Origin: Comamonadaceae bacterium
GTDB taxonomy: Bacteria > Pseudomonadota > Gammaproteobacteria > Burkholderiales > Burkholderiaceae_C
Assembly: GCA_027485235.1 (NCBI GenBank)
Contig: JAIXRJ010000030.1
Span: 117,360 to 181,359, forward strand
Length of the DNA stretch: 64,000 nt
Direction of reading: 5' to 3'
Position 1 is the first letter of the stretch. Each line of letters begins with the position of its first letter. Below are positions 47,197 through 55,710 of the stretch, piece after piece. The notes beneath the pieces are model-generated. The model worked only from the letters and a program-made list of their open reading frames with translations. It ran no database searches and had not been told where the DNA came from. The position numbers and the translations under genes are program-made.

Positions 47197-47272
47197 TGTA
47201 GGAGCCGCACCCTGTGCGCGATCGCATCCCGTCGCTCTCTCTGCGCTGGAAGAGCCGCACCCTGTGCGCGAT
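47197..47272. repeat. two REP-like repeats between ltnD and otnK
   Basis: Two forward copies (47197-47222 and 47247-47272), 25 bases apart, stand directly before the otnK start. Confidence 0.8.
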
Positions 47273-47324
47273 GGAGGTGGACCACCGGCCTGTGCTCCGC
47301 GCCAAGAGCGCAAGGCCCTCGGAT

Positions 47325-48236
47325 TCAGTTGGCCGATTTGGGCAGCTCAATGCCCGGGAAAATCTTGATCACCGCGCTGTCGTCTTCCTTGGCAAAGCCC
47401 GCCGTGCTGGCCTGCATGAACATCTGGTGCGCGGTGCTCGACAGCGGCAGCGGGAACTTGCTGGCACGCGCCATGTCGAGCACCAAGCCCAAGTCCTTCA
47501 CAAAAATGTCCACGGCCGACAACGGTGTGTAGTCTGCCGCCAGCACATGGGCCATGCGGTTTTCAAACATCCAGCTGTTGCCCGCGCTGTTCGTGATCAC
47601 CTCGTACAAAGCGGCGGCATCCACGCCTTCGCGCAAGCCCAGCGCCATGGCTTCGGCCGCAGCCGCAATGTGAACGCCCGCCAGCAGCTGGTTGATGATT
47701 TTGACCTTGCTGCCCGCGCCCGCGCTGTCGCCCAGCTTGTAGACCTTGGCGGCCATGGCGTTCAAAAACGGCTCGGCCAGGGCGTAGGCCTCGGGTTTGG
47801 CGGCGGTCATCATGGTCATCTGGCCGGAGGCCGCTTTGGCGGCACCGCCCGAAATCGGCGCGTCCACATACTGCAGGCCCATGGCTTCCAGGCGCGTTTC
47901 CAAAGCCACCGACCAGTTCGGGTCGACGGTGGAGCACATCACAAACACGCTGCCGGGTTTCATGCTGGCGGCACAACCGGGCAGGCCATTGGGTGGGGGC
48001 CCATCGCCAAACAGCACGGCTTCGGTTTGCGCGGCATTGACCACCACCGAGATGATCACGTCGCACGCGGCCCCCAAGGAAGCCAAGGTGTCGTGTGCTG
48101 TGCCACCCGCTTGTGTGAAGGCCTCGGCCACCTCGCGGCGCACATCAAACACCTGCACCGTGTGCCCGGCACGGCGCAGCGATGCGGCCATGCCCGAGCC
48201 CATGGCTCCCAAACCGATCAATCCAACAGTGGTCAT
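47325..48236 (-). CDS. ltnD: L-threonate/D-erythronate dehydrogenase (beta-hydroxyacid dehydrogenase family)
   Basis: The 303-residue protein has the N-terminal NAD-binding 'VGLIGLGAMGSGMAASLRRA', the substrate loop 'YVDAPISGGAAKAASGQMTM' with the family motif DxPxSGG, and the catalytic Lys in 'GSKVKIINQLLAGVHIAAAA'. Beta-hydroxyacid dehydrogenases of this subgroup oxidise L-threonate or D-erythronate at C2. Being first in an operon with otnK, otnC and otnI supports LtnD. A candidate promoter/operator lies at about 48290-48310. Confidence 0.88.
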   Translation of the reverse strand: MTTVGLIGLGAMGSGMAASLRRAGHTVQVFDVRREVAEAFTQAGGTAHDTLASLGAACDVIISVVVNAAQTEAVLFGDGPPPNGLPGCAASMKPGSVFVMCSTVDPNWSVALETRLEAMGLQYVDAPISGGAAKAASGQMTMMTAAKPEAYALAEPFLNAMAAKVYKLGDSAGAGSKVKIINQLLAGVHIAAAAEAMALGLREGVDAAALYEVITNSAGNSWMFENRMAHVLAADYTPLSAVDIFVKDLGLVLDMARASKFPLPLSSTAHQMFMQASTAGFAKEDDSAVIKIFPGIELPKSAN

Positions 48237-48611
48237 TTGAAATTCCTGGGCTGAAATCCGGGTCAGCCTCCCGATACGGGTGATTTATCAGGTCATCATA
48301 CAAATTTGTCGGTGTTTGGGCATTGGGGATTGTCCCGACGAGGGCTGGTGCTGCTTGCAGACCCCCTGAAACAAGCGTCATTGATCCTGAAGAAAAGATC
48401 GGGGGAGGTGATCGCTGCCTTCCGGGGAGATCCCTTGGACCGCTCTGCCCCGGCCAGGGCCCCCGACACTGTCTGCCCCGTATGTGGCCGAGCCCAACAT
48501 CCGGATCGACCTTCGCCGCGCAGCGGCGCACACCCAAGCCACCTTGTTTGGCGGATTGCTCGGAGCTGAAACCGCGGCCGGCGCAAGCGACTGGGCAGGG
48601 GCAGGCAGCCT
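48237..48611. other. 375-base gap upstream of ltnD with possible operator
   Basis: No gene is supported here. The minus strand, about 55-65 bases before the ltnD start, contains TTGTATGATGACCTGATAAA (48284-48303), which has a -10-like TATGAT and resembles operators of GntR/FadR-type regulators. The remaining bases, GC-rich and without a convincing reading frame, may be decayed coding sequence. Confidence 0.4.
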
Positions 48612-49007
48612 TCAGCCGCGCGCCAGGCGCGTGAGCGCTTGGCGCAGCGATTGACCGGCCGCGACACCCAGCACGCGGGCGTGCTCATTGACGTGCGAGA
48701 CCACGCCGTGGTCCCACATGTCCTGGGCATCGCCGATCCGAGCGCTGGTGTGCGACACGGTCCCCCCCGCCACGCCACGGGCCTGCAGCATGGCGAGCGC
48801 GGCGATGCCGGCATCGTCCTTGCCGACGCCGGCATCGTTGAAAAAGGCAGCCTTCAGCGGCACCTCGAGCGCGAACTCACCCGAGCTGGCGCCACCGTGG
48901 GACGCCGAAACGACCAGGGCGCCCACATCCTCGGGCGTGACCTTGGTGATCGAATCCATGAGGACGACGCGTCCGCCGTCCCCGCTCGCCACTTCTTTCT
49001 TCAGCAT
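48612..49007 (-). CDS. conserved small protein of the TRAP/apionate cluster, unknown function
   Basis: The 131-residue protein contains 'VVLMDSITKVTPEDVGALVV', 'SASHGGASSGEFALEVPLKA', 'FFNDAGVGKDDAGIAALAML' and 'GDAQDMWDHGVVSHVNEHAR'. The Ser-His-Gly-Gly and Asn-Asp-Ala-Gly segments look like active-site or ligand-binding loops, and there is no membrane segment or signal. I recognise the sequence type as a recurrent neighbour of small-acid transport genes but know no function. A good ribosome binding site (AAGGA) precedes ATG 49007, and it lies 39 bases after the DctM stop. Confidence 0.75.
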   Translation of the reverse strand: MLKKEVASGDGGRVVLMDSITKVTPEDVGALVVSASHGGASSGEFALEVPLKAAFFNDAGVGKDDAGIAALAMLQARGVAGGTVSHTSARIGDAQDMWDHGVVSHVNEHARVLGVAAGQSLRQALTRLARG

Positions 49008-49046
49008 GAAATTCCTTCTTTGGGTTGCAAACGATTCTGGCGGGGG

Positions 49047-50327
49047 TCAGCCGGCGAACCAGCGCGCGGGAACGGTGACCAGCGGCGGGAACAGCACAAG
49101 CAAGAACAACACGGCGAGTTCGGCCAACATGAACGGCCAAACCCCACGGGTGACTTGGCCGATCGAAATCTGGGTGACGCCAGCCACCACGTTCAGGACC
49201 GTGCCGACCGGCGGCGTGATCAGGCCGATGGCATTGTTGATCATGAACAGGACGCCGAAATAGATCGGGTCGATGCCGGCCGCTTTGACCAGCGGCATCA
49301 GCACGGGCGTCAGGATGAGGATGGTCGGCGTCATGTCCATGGCGGTGCCCACCACGATCACCAGCGCCATCATGGCCAGCAGCAAGAGCGTCGGGTTGCC
49401 CAGCAGCGGCTGGAACATCGCCACCAGCTTGGCCGGCAGGTCGGCCACTGTGATCAGCCAGGCCGAGACCAAGGCGCACGCCACCAGGAACATGACCACG
49501 GCGGTGATCTTGGCGGCCGTCACGAACAGCGAATAGATGGCGGACAGCTTCAGTTCGCGGTAGACGAACACGGCGATGATGAAGGAATAGACCGCCGCCA
49601 CGACGCCCGCTTCGGTCGGCGTGAAAATGCCGAATTTGAGGCCAAAGATGATGATGAAGGGCAGCATCAGGGCCCATAAGCCTTCCCGGATGGCACGCAG
49701 CATCTCGCCGGGCGCGCGGCGCGGCGGCGGCGCCACGTCTTCCTTGCGCGCCAGCCACCACCAGGTCGCCATCAGCGCGAGGGCCAGGTAGATGCCGGGC
49801 ATGATGCCCGCGAGGAACAATTTGGTGATCGACAGGTTCGCGGCGACGCCAAAGATGACAAAACCGATCGAGGGCGGAATGATGGGTCCAATGATGCCAG
49901 CGGCAGCCACCAGGCCCGCCGAGCGCGACTTGTCGTGTCCCGCCTGCACCATCATTGGCACCAGCAGGGTGGCCAGCGCGGCCGCGTCTGCCAGTGCCGA
50001 GCCGGACAGCGCCGACAGCACGCAAGCGGCCATCACCGTGACGTAGCCCAAGCCGCCCCGCACATGCCCGACCGCCGCCAGAGCCACGGCGACGATGCGC
50101 CTGGACAGGCCGCCGACGTTCATGATTTCACCCGCCAGCATGAAGAAGGGAACCGCCATCAAGGGAAAACTGTCGGCGCCGTTGATCACGCTCTGCGCAA
50201 TGATCTGCGCGTCGAACATGTCCAGATGCCACATCAGGGCCATGCCGGAAACCAGCAAGGCGTAAGCGATCGGCATGCCGAGCAGCATCGCGCCCAGCAG
50301 AGAAAAGAAGAAGATGGCAACGGGCAT
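49047..50327 (-). CDS. dctM: TRAP transporter large permease subunit
   Basis: The 426-residue DctM-type protein has about 12 membrane segments and typical motifs 'PLMAVPFFMLAGEIMNVGGL' near the N-terminus, 'GSALADAAALATLLVPMM', 'GIIGPIIPPSIGFVIFGVAA' and 'NNAIGLITPPVGTVLNVVAG'. It drives sodium-coupled uptake of an organic acid delivered by the DctP protein. It follows the DctQ gene by 12 bases in the same operon as the ApnO-like gene, so the substrate may be apionate. Confidence 0.95.
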   Translation of the reverse strand: MPVAIFFFSLLGAMLLGMPIAYALLVSGMALMWHLDMFDAQIIAQSVINGADSFPLMAVPFFMLAGEIMNVGGLSRRIVAVALAAVGHVRGGLGYVTVMAACVLSALSGSALADAAALATLLVPMMVQAGHDKSRSAGLVAAAGIIGPIIPPSIGFVIFGVAANLSITKLFLAGIMPGIYLALALMATWWWLARKEDVAPPPRRAPGEMLRAIREGLWALMLPFIIIFGLKFGIFTPTEAGVVAAVYSFIIAVFVYRELKLSAIYSLFVTAAKITAVVMFLVACALVSAWLITVADLPAKLVAMFQPLLGNPTLLLLAMMALVIVVGTAMDMTPTILILTPVLMPLVKAAGIDPIYFGVLFMINNAIGLITPPVGTVLNVVAGVTQISIGQVTRGVWPFMLAELAVLFLLVLFPPLVTVPARWFAG

Positions 50328-50339
50328 GGTGGCTCGCGA

Positions 50340-50924
50340 TCAGGTTTTCGTGGGCTGCAGGGGGGGCATCGGTGGCGCCGTCGGTGTGGGTTGACGCAGC
50401 GTCTCTTCAAGTTCTTCGAGTTCCTCCGATTCCCTGACCATCACGAGCTCATCGTCCGAAACGGCACCGATGAGAACCCGGTAAAGGTCCCACAAGAGAA
50501 TCGCGCCGGCCGACACGCCGTAGATGATGCCGATCCCATAAAAGATGCCCAGAGACAGCCCGGAAGAAGGCGCCGTGCTGGTCAGGTTGATCTGGGTCTG
50601 CACCCAGCTGCCCTTGAGCAGCAACCAGGTGGCCCACAGCATGAGCAGGTGGCTGGCCACCAGACAGACTTTCTTGCCGGCTGGGGGCAGCCTCTTGACC
50701 ACGCCATCCATGCCCAGGTGCGCGTGTTCGCGCATCGCGACCACGGCGCCGAGAAAGACGAGATAGACAAAGAGCCAGCGCGACAGCTCCTCGCTCAGCG
50801 TGATGCCCGTGTTGAACACGTAGCGCAGCACGACGTTGCTGAAGACCAGCACCACCATCAGCAAGAGGCACAAAGCGATCGTTGCCTTCAGCGCCCGGAA
50901 ATAGTAGTCCACCAGTTTGGCCAT
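50340..50924 (-). CDS. dctQ: TRAP transporter small permease subunit
   Basis: The 194-residue DctQ-type protein has four membrane helices ('ALKATIALCLLLMVVLVFSN', 'LSRWLFVYLVFLGAVVAMRE', 'KVCLVASHLLMLWATWLLLK', 'SLGIFYGIGIIYGVSAGAIL'). A Glu/Pro-rich C-terminal tail of about 45 residues follows. It is the small membrane partner of DctM. Confidence 0.93.
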   Translation of the reverse strand: MAKLVDYYFRALKATIALCLLLMVVLVFSNVVLRYVFNTGITLSEELSRWLFVYLVFLGAVVAMREHAHLGMDGVVKRLPPAGKKVCLVASHLLMLWATWLLLKGSWVQTQINLTSTAPSSGLSLGIFYGIGIIYGVSAGAILLWDLYRVLIGAVSDDELVMVRESEELEELEETLRQPTPTAPPMPPLQPTKT

Positions 50925-50962
50925 GTTGTTGTCTTCTCGTGCGTGCAGGGTGGGGTGTTTCG

Positions 50963-51802
50963 TCAGGCCTCGACGTCGGTGATGAAGCGGATGCTCTGCC
51001 TGATCGCCTCCGGCTCGAACACCTTTTTCCAGTCGGGCGCGAAAATCTCCTTTTTGGCCCGCTCAACGGCCCGGTTCGCGGCATCTGACATCCGCACGCC
51101 TGGCAGCTGGTCGAACAGGATCGCGAGTTCCACGTTCAGGTGGCCAAGGATGAAATCGTGCGCGACCTCCTTGGGTACGCCGCGGCGCACCGCTTCGTCC
51201 GTCGCCTCGCGAATCACGGTCAGGCAGGTCGCGCAAACGGTTTCCGACAGCACAGGCTCGAGAATGGCCATCTGCTCGACCGTCGCCCGGTGCGAGCGCA
51301 TCACCGGCGCATACATCCGCTTCGCCACATCCTCTGCGAGGTCGAAGTGCGCATCCGGACCGCGCAGCAACGCGCAGACGATGGCCTGCTTGGCCTTCAG
51401 GCCGCCGAAATGGTCCCGCTTGGCTTGCAGCTCGGTCTCGTCGTTGAAAATCGGCGGATGGCACGGGTGGGCGACAAAAATCGTCAGGTCTTCTCGCGCC
51501 GGCAACTCGCCAGCGAAGGGTGCCGCGGCGTCGAGCGCGATCAAGATGGCGCCCGGCTTGAACTGGTCCGCCAGCTGCGCAGTGGCCCTGCCGATGACGT
51601 TGTCCGGAATGGCCAGTACCACCACATCAGCCTTGGGAATCACCGAATCAGCGGGGGCACAGCTGATGCCCAGTTCCTTGAGTCGGGCACGGCCGGCCTC
51701 GCTCACCTCGACATGTGACACCTCGTAGGGCGCGCCGCGCAGATTGGAGGAGCAGCGGTAGCCCATCTTGCCGCCTGCCCCGAGCACAACGATTGTCGTC
51801 AT
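50963..51802 (-). CDS. apnO: D-apionate oxidoisomerase-like dehydrogenase
   Basis: The 279-residue protein has an N-terminal dinucleotide fold 'IVVLGAGGKMGYRCSSNLRG' and 'VVVLAIPDNVIGRATAQL'. The motif 'IFVAHPCHPPIFNDET', the helical C-domain 'APVMRSHRATVEQMAILEPV' and 'HDFILGHLNVELAILFDQLP' follow. The arrangement matches the ApnO group, which oxidises and isomerises D-apionate to 3-oxo-isoapionate. The neighbouring DUF1537 kinase and RuBisCO-like protein are the next enzymes of that pathway. Assignment rests on recalled family sequence features and neighbourhood. Confidence 0.75.
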   Translation of the reverse strand: MTTIVVLGAGGKMGYRCSSNLRGAPYEVSHVEVSEAGRARLKELGISCAPADSVIPKADVVVLAIPDNVIGRATAQLADQFKPGAILIALDAAAPFAGELPAREDLTIFVAHPCHPPIFNDETELQAKRDHFGGLKAKQAIVCALLRGPDAHFDLAEDVAKRMYAPVMRSHRATVEQMAILEPVLSETVCATCLTVIREATDEAVRRGVPKEVAHDFILGHLNVELAILFDQLPGVRMSDAANRAVERAKKEIFAPDWKKVFEPEAIRQSIRFITDVEA

Positions 51803-51833
51803 TCAAAACTCCTTGTTGATTGGAAAACCGGCA

Positions 51834-52859
51834 TCACTTCGCCGCTGCGCGGTGCTTTGCGAGTTCGCCGAGGACCTGCTTGACCACGTCCTCGCCCAGA
51901 TTCCGGGTGTACTTGTCGTACACGGGTTTGAGCGTCTCGCGCTAGCGGGTCCGCTCGGCCGCGCTGATTTCAGTGAACACCATGCCCTTGGCCTTGAGGT
52001 CTGCCAGCAGTTTGGGGTCCTGCTCACGGCTGAAGCGACGCTCGAAATCGCGCGCGGCATTGCAGGATTCCTGCATGATCGTTCGCTCCGCGCCGCTCAG
52101 CTGGTCCCAGAACCTCTTGCCAACCAGCACGACGGCCGCGCCGTAAATATGGCCGGTGGAACTGAGGTATTTCTGTACTTCGAAAAACTTGTTGCCGTGA
52201 ATGTTGCTGTAAGGCGTTTCCTGGCCGTCGATCGCTTTCGATTCGAGGGCGGTGAACACTTCGGTGAAAGGCATCGGCGTGGCGTTCGCGCCGAGTGTGT
52301 TGAACACGTCGATGAAGACCGGGTTCTGGATGGTGCGGATCTTCAGGCCCTTGAAGTCTTCCGCAGTGGCCACCGCACGGCGGCTGTTGGTCAGGTGGCG
52401 GAAGCCGTTCTCGAAATAGCACAGGCCGATGAGGTTCTTTTCAGGCAGCTTGTCCAGCAGCTTGCGACCGGTCGGTCCGTCCAGCACCAGATCGGCCTCT
52501 CGCCAGTCGTTGAAAAGGAATGGCAGGTCGTAGACGCCGAACTCCTTGACCACTGATGCGGTGGCGGCGGTCGATACCAGGGCCATCTCCAGCACGCCGC
52601 CCTGGGCCGCAGAGATCGATTGCAGCTCGGCGCCGAGTTGGCCGTCCGGGTAACCGCGCATCTTGATCTTGCCGCCGGTCTTCTGGGCCAGCAGCTCGGC
52701 GAATCTCTCGATGCCGACTTGGAACGGATGGTCCTTGGGCACGACGTGGCTGACCTTGATGTTGCGTTCCTTGATGTCGGCGCTCGGCTGTTGGGCAGCG
52801 AGTGCCAGCGGCAGGGCTGCAGCCAGAGCGGCGATGCGGCGTTTGTTCCAGATTTTCAT
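51834..52859 (-). pseudogene. dctP: TRAP solute-binding protein (DctP family) with an in-frame TAG near the end
   Basis: The precursor starts MKIWNKRRIAALAAALPLAL, with a signal peptide ending near 'ALAAQQPSA'. It continues with DctP features ('VSHVVPKDHPFQVGIERFAE', 'IRTIQNPVFIDVFNTLGANA', 'FTEVFTALESKAIDGQETPY'). TAG at 51942-51944 stops it after 305 residues. Beyond it the same frame continues 'RETLKPVYDKYTRNLGEDVV' to a natural TGA at 51834-51836, a normal DctP end. About 35 residues would be lost, including the last helix. Premature stop or sequencing error; function may be impaired. Confidence 0.8.
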
Positions 52860-52919
52860 TTCAGTCTCCTTTTGGGGTTGGTGGTCAGTGCGGGGTTGCG
52901 TTGCGCCTTCGGGGCGATC

Positions 52920-54299
52920 TCAGGGCCGGCCAAGCCGGGCAGTTTGGAAAAAATCGATGTCGCCCATCTGTCCGCCTTTCAAGGCGACCTCTAGGCCGTC
53001 CAGCCCGGACTCACCCGAGACCAGGCGGCACAAGGGGGCGCCGGGCGAGAGCCGGGCCGCGACCAGCAGGGCCTCGGGCGCAAGCGCTTTAACGATCTGG
53101 CTGGACGTGTCGCCACCGGACAGCAGCAGACGCTCCACCGCAACGGTGCGCAGCACCTCGCGCGCGATCTGTCCCAGCCGCTGGCCCAGCAGGCGTCCAC
53201 CTTCATGGCGGGCGCGTTCACGGGACATGCCTTGCGCCTCGAGCGCCACCAGCGCGGCCTCGATGCGCGGGTCGTGGGCGCCGCGCGCGGTGTGCAGGAT
53301 CACGCTGTGGCCGTGTTTGAGCTGCAGCGCCGCGGCCGCGACAAGCTGGTCGGCCGTGGCGGACCAGCGCCGCTCATCCAGCAAGGCGGCGGCATCGGCC
53401 GACAGTTCGCTAAATCCGGCAGCAATGGCCGCGTCGATCTGTTGCGCACTCAGCGCCGAAGCGCTCGCGGAAATAGCCAGAACGCGTTCGACCCGACGAA
53501 AGCGCGAATAGTCGAGCACCGCCGTGGGCAGCAGTCCTGCCTCGCGCCACCATTGCGTCAGCGCATATTCGACACCTGAGGGACCGACGACGAACAACGG
53601 AGCCGCCTTGGCAGCGTGTTGCGAGAGCAGCCGTCCCACGCTGGTGGCATGGGCCGTCGATGTGCTGTCGAACACCACACCATCGGGGTTCGTGGTCAGC
53701 AGGGACTGCAGGTGCGCGGCCGCGGCCTCGTGGCCCGCTTCGAGTTGCGGGAAGCTGAAATTCGCCAGCGCGAGCGGTGCCTGCATGCCGATGTGTCGGC
53801 GCAGTTCGCTTTCGGTCATCGGCGTCACCGGGTGAGCGCTCATGATCGGGTGCCGGTCGATCCGATGCACTTGGTCGTCGGTGGCCGAGCGCGCGAACAG
53901 GTGGCCAAAAGCGCAGTAGCGCCGCAACGACGGTGTGCCGCCGACCACCGGAATGAAACCGGGGCCGAAGCTGCGGCGGGCGATCTGCATGGCGCGACCG
54001 ATACTGCCGACGCCCGGCGAGCTGTCGAAGGTGGAGCAAACCTTGTAGTGCACGATCGGCGCGAGGCTGCGTGCCAGCGCGTCGAACACCGGTGGCAGCG
54101 CCTGGTCCATCTCCAGCGGCGACATGGCCCGGCTGTCGCCCGCCACGCCGAACGCGTCCAGCGGCCCGGCGTTTCGCAGCGCCGCTGGCGTGGGCGGCTC
54201 CAGGAACAAGGCCGTGCGCAGGCCGGCGAACGCCAGCACCTCCAGCGCGTCGGTCGAGCCAGTGAAGTCGTCACCGTAAAAAGCCAGCTTCAAACTCAT
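52920..54299 (-). CDS. oiaK: DUF1537-family kinase, probable 3-oxo-isoapionate kinase
   Basis: The 459-residue kinase starts MSLKLAFYGDDFTGSTDALE. It has the N-domain substrate loop 'VHYKVCSTFDSSPGVGSIGR', 'VVGGTPSLRRYCAFGHLFAR' and the C-terminal ATP site 'RLLLSGGDTSSQIVKALAPE' followed by 'GGQMGDIDFFQTARLG'. Its ATG overlaps the stop of the RuBisCO-like gene by four bases. In the apionate route OiaK phosphorylates 3-oxo-isoapionate before the RuBisCO-like enzyme acts. It differs clearly from the otnK kinase at 45893. Confidence 0.8.
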   Translation of the reverse strand: MSLKLAFYGDDFTGSTDALEVLAFAGLRTALFLEPPTPAALRNAGPLDAFGVAGDSRAMSPLEMDQALPPVFDALARSLAPIVHYKVCSTFDSSPGVGSIGRAMQIARRSFGPGFIPVVGGTPSLRRYCAFGHLFARSATDDQVHRIDRHPIMSAHPVTPMTESELRRHIGMQAPLALANFSFPQLEAGHEAAAAHLQSLLTTNPDGVVFDSTSTAHATSVGRLLSQHAAKAAPLFVVGPSGVEYALTQWWREAGLLPTAVLDYSRFRRVERVLAISASASALSAQQIDAAIAAGFSELSADAAALLDERRWSATADQLVAAAALQLKHGHSVILHTARGAHDPRIEAALVALEAQGMSRERARHEGGRLLGQRLGQIAREVLRTVAVERLLLSGGDTSSQIVKALAPEALLVAARLSPGAPLCRLVSGESGLDGLEVALKGGQMGDIDFFQTARLGRP

Positions 54300-55579
54300 G
54301 CCAGGCCCCCGAACTTGGCGAGGGCCGAGCGCAATGCCGGCCGCTCGAGCGCGTAAACGTCCAGTGGCACGCCCGCGATCGCGGCCTCCCAGGCCTCGCG
54401 CATGCTGGCGACGCCGGCGGAGACGCCACCGGGATGGCTGACAATGCCGCCCCCGGCCAGGTGCATCAGGTCGGTGCTTCCCAGCGCGGAGAACAACTCG
54501 GGCGCATGGCCCGCCCATTGGCCGGATGAGAACACTGGCATCACTGGGGCGGTTCCGGCGAACGGCGTGAGGCAGCCTTTGGCGGCCTCAATCACCACGG
54601 CGTCCGTCTCAGAAAATTTGCTGCGCAGGCCGCCGACATGCAGCTGGTCAATGCCGGCGAGCCGCCACAGTTTTTGGTAGGCCCCAAAGGAGAAGCCCAG
54701 CTGCGGGTGGCGGGTCATGGCACCCCAGCCGTTGCGGTGGGCATGGATCGGCAATTCGCTGTGCCGGCGCAGGTGCTGCATGGCGGCGAATCCGACCCAG
54801 TTGATGCTCACCATGACGCAGGTGCCACCGGCGCGCAGCACCTGGTCGTGCCGATCGCGCAACTCGTCGATGCTGCCGGTGATGTTGATCGCGTACATGG
54901 GCATGCGTCCAAGCCGGTCGGCGTGCCGGTGCAACACCGGTATCACGGCGGCCAGGCGCTGCTCGAACGGCGCGTACGAGGGGTCGGCCAGCAACTCGTC
55001 GTCCTTGATGAAGTCGATGCCGCCGGCCAGCAGCGTGTCCACCAATGTCGCGGTCTGTTCGGCGGTCAAGCCAATGCTCGGCTTGATGATGGTGCCGATC
55101 ATCGGCCGGCCAAAGACGCCCGCCTTGGCCCGGGTGCCGGCCATGCCGAACTTCGGGCCGTCGAAGCGCTTCACGTAATCCGCGGGCAGGTCCACGTCGA
55201 GCAGCCGGACACCTGTCAGGTCGCCCAGTTCGAACAGGTTGCCGGCCACCGTGGCCAGCAGGGTCGGCAGGTTCGCGCCGACGTTGTCGACGGGAAAGGC
55301 AATCTCGATCTCGCCGCGGTGGTACACGCCACCGTGGTTGCGCCGCTCCACCAGCGCGCTGTGCAACGAGGGCTCCAGCACCGGAGGCTGCGGATCGACC
55401 CGCGTCACCCGCGCCCGCGCGCGGCGCTTGAGGTCGTCCGTTTCGCCGGGCACAGCCAGGAAGGTGCCGGAGGACTGCTCGCCGGCGATGGTTTCGGCGG
55501 CTTTTTGCAGAGGGTCCGGGCTTTCCACGAAATAGCGTGCCCTGAATTCCTTGCGTTGTTCGCCGATTGTGTCCAGCAT
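54296..55579 (-). CDS. RuBisCO-like protein of the OiaX/OiaT type
   Basis: The 427-residue protein is a RuBisCO-fold enzyme with the active-site Lys166 in 'GRPMIGTIIKPSIGL' and the carbamylation/metal motif 'GGIDFIKDDELLADPS' (Lys192, Asp194, Glu195). It also has 'PIHAHRNGWGAMTRHPQLGF' and 'HVGGLRSKF'. A RuBisCO-like protein beside an ApnO and an OiaK gene is the mark of D-apionate degradation, where OiaX decarboxylates, or OiaT cleaves, 3-oxo-isoapionate 4-phosphate; sequence alone does not tell which. The ATG at 55579 is preferred; GTG codons lie just upstream. A LysR gene is divergent. Confidence 0.88.
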   Translation of the reverse strand: MLDTIGEQRKEFRARYFVESPDPLQKAAETIAGEQSSGTFLAVPGETDDLKRRARARVTRVDPQPPVLEPSLHSALVERRNHGGVYHRGEIEIAFPVDNVGANLPTLLATVAGNLFELGDLTGVRLLDVDLPADYVKRFDGPKFGMAGTRAKAGVFGRPMIGTIIKPSIGLTAEQTATLVDTLLAGGIDFIKDDELLADPSYAPFEQRLAAVIPVLHRHADRLGRMPMYAINITGSIDELRDRHDQVLRAGGTCVMVSINWVGFAAMQHLRRHSELPIHAHRNGWGAMTRHPQLGFSFGAYQKLWRLAGIDQLHVGGLRSKFSETDAVVIEAAKGCLTPFAGTAPVMPVFSSGQWAGHAPELFSALGSTDLMHLAGGGIVSHPGGVSAGVASMREAWEAAIAGVPLDVYALERPALRSALAKFGGLA

Positions 55580-55645
55580 CACCACGTTCGCCTGTTCCTT
55601 TCTGTGACCGTCAGGCCCAATGCCCACGGTTTCGAGGGTTTGACT

Positions 55646-55659
55646 GTGCGCGTGCGCAC
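55646..55659. promoter_or_regulatory. GTGCGC-GT-GCGCAC palindrome, candidate LysR operator
   Basis: This perfect 6-bp-arm inverted repeat lies midway between the divergent starts of the RuBisCO-like gene (55579) and the LysR gene (55711), where LysR regulators usually bind. No -10/-35 pair could be fixed beside it. Confidence 0.4.
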
Positions 55660-55710
55660 GGCCACAGACAAACGATTTAAAGTGTGTTGCTTGTGATAAA
55701 AAGTCACACC

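Noticed and set aside
43105..47272. CRISPR array
   Set aside because: The repeats alternate in orientation, have irregular spacing and lie between genes without cas genes, so they are REP-like elements.
48237..48611. A gene fragment in the gap upstream of ltnD
   Set aside because: Open frames here have no start signals and no recognisable motif; at most it is decayed sequence.
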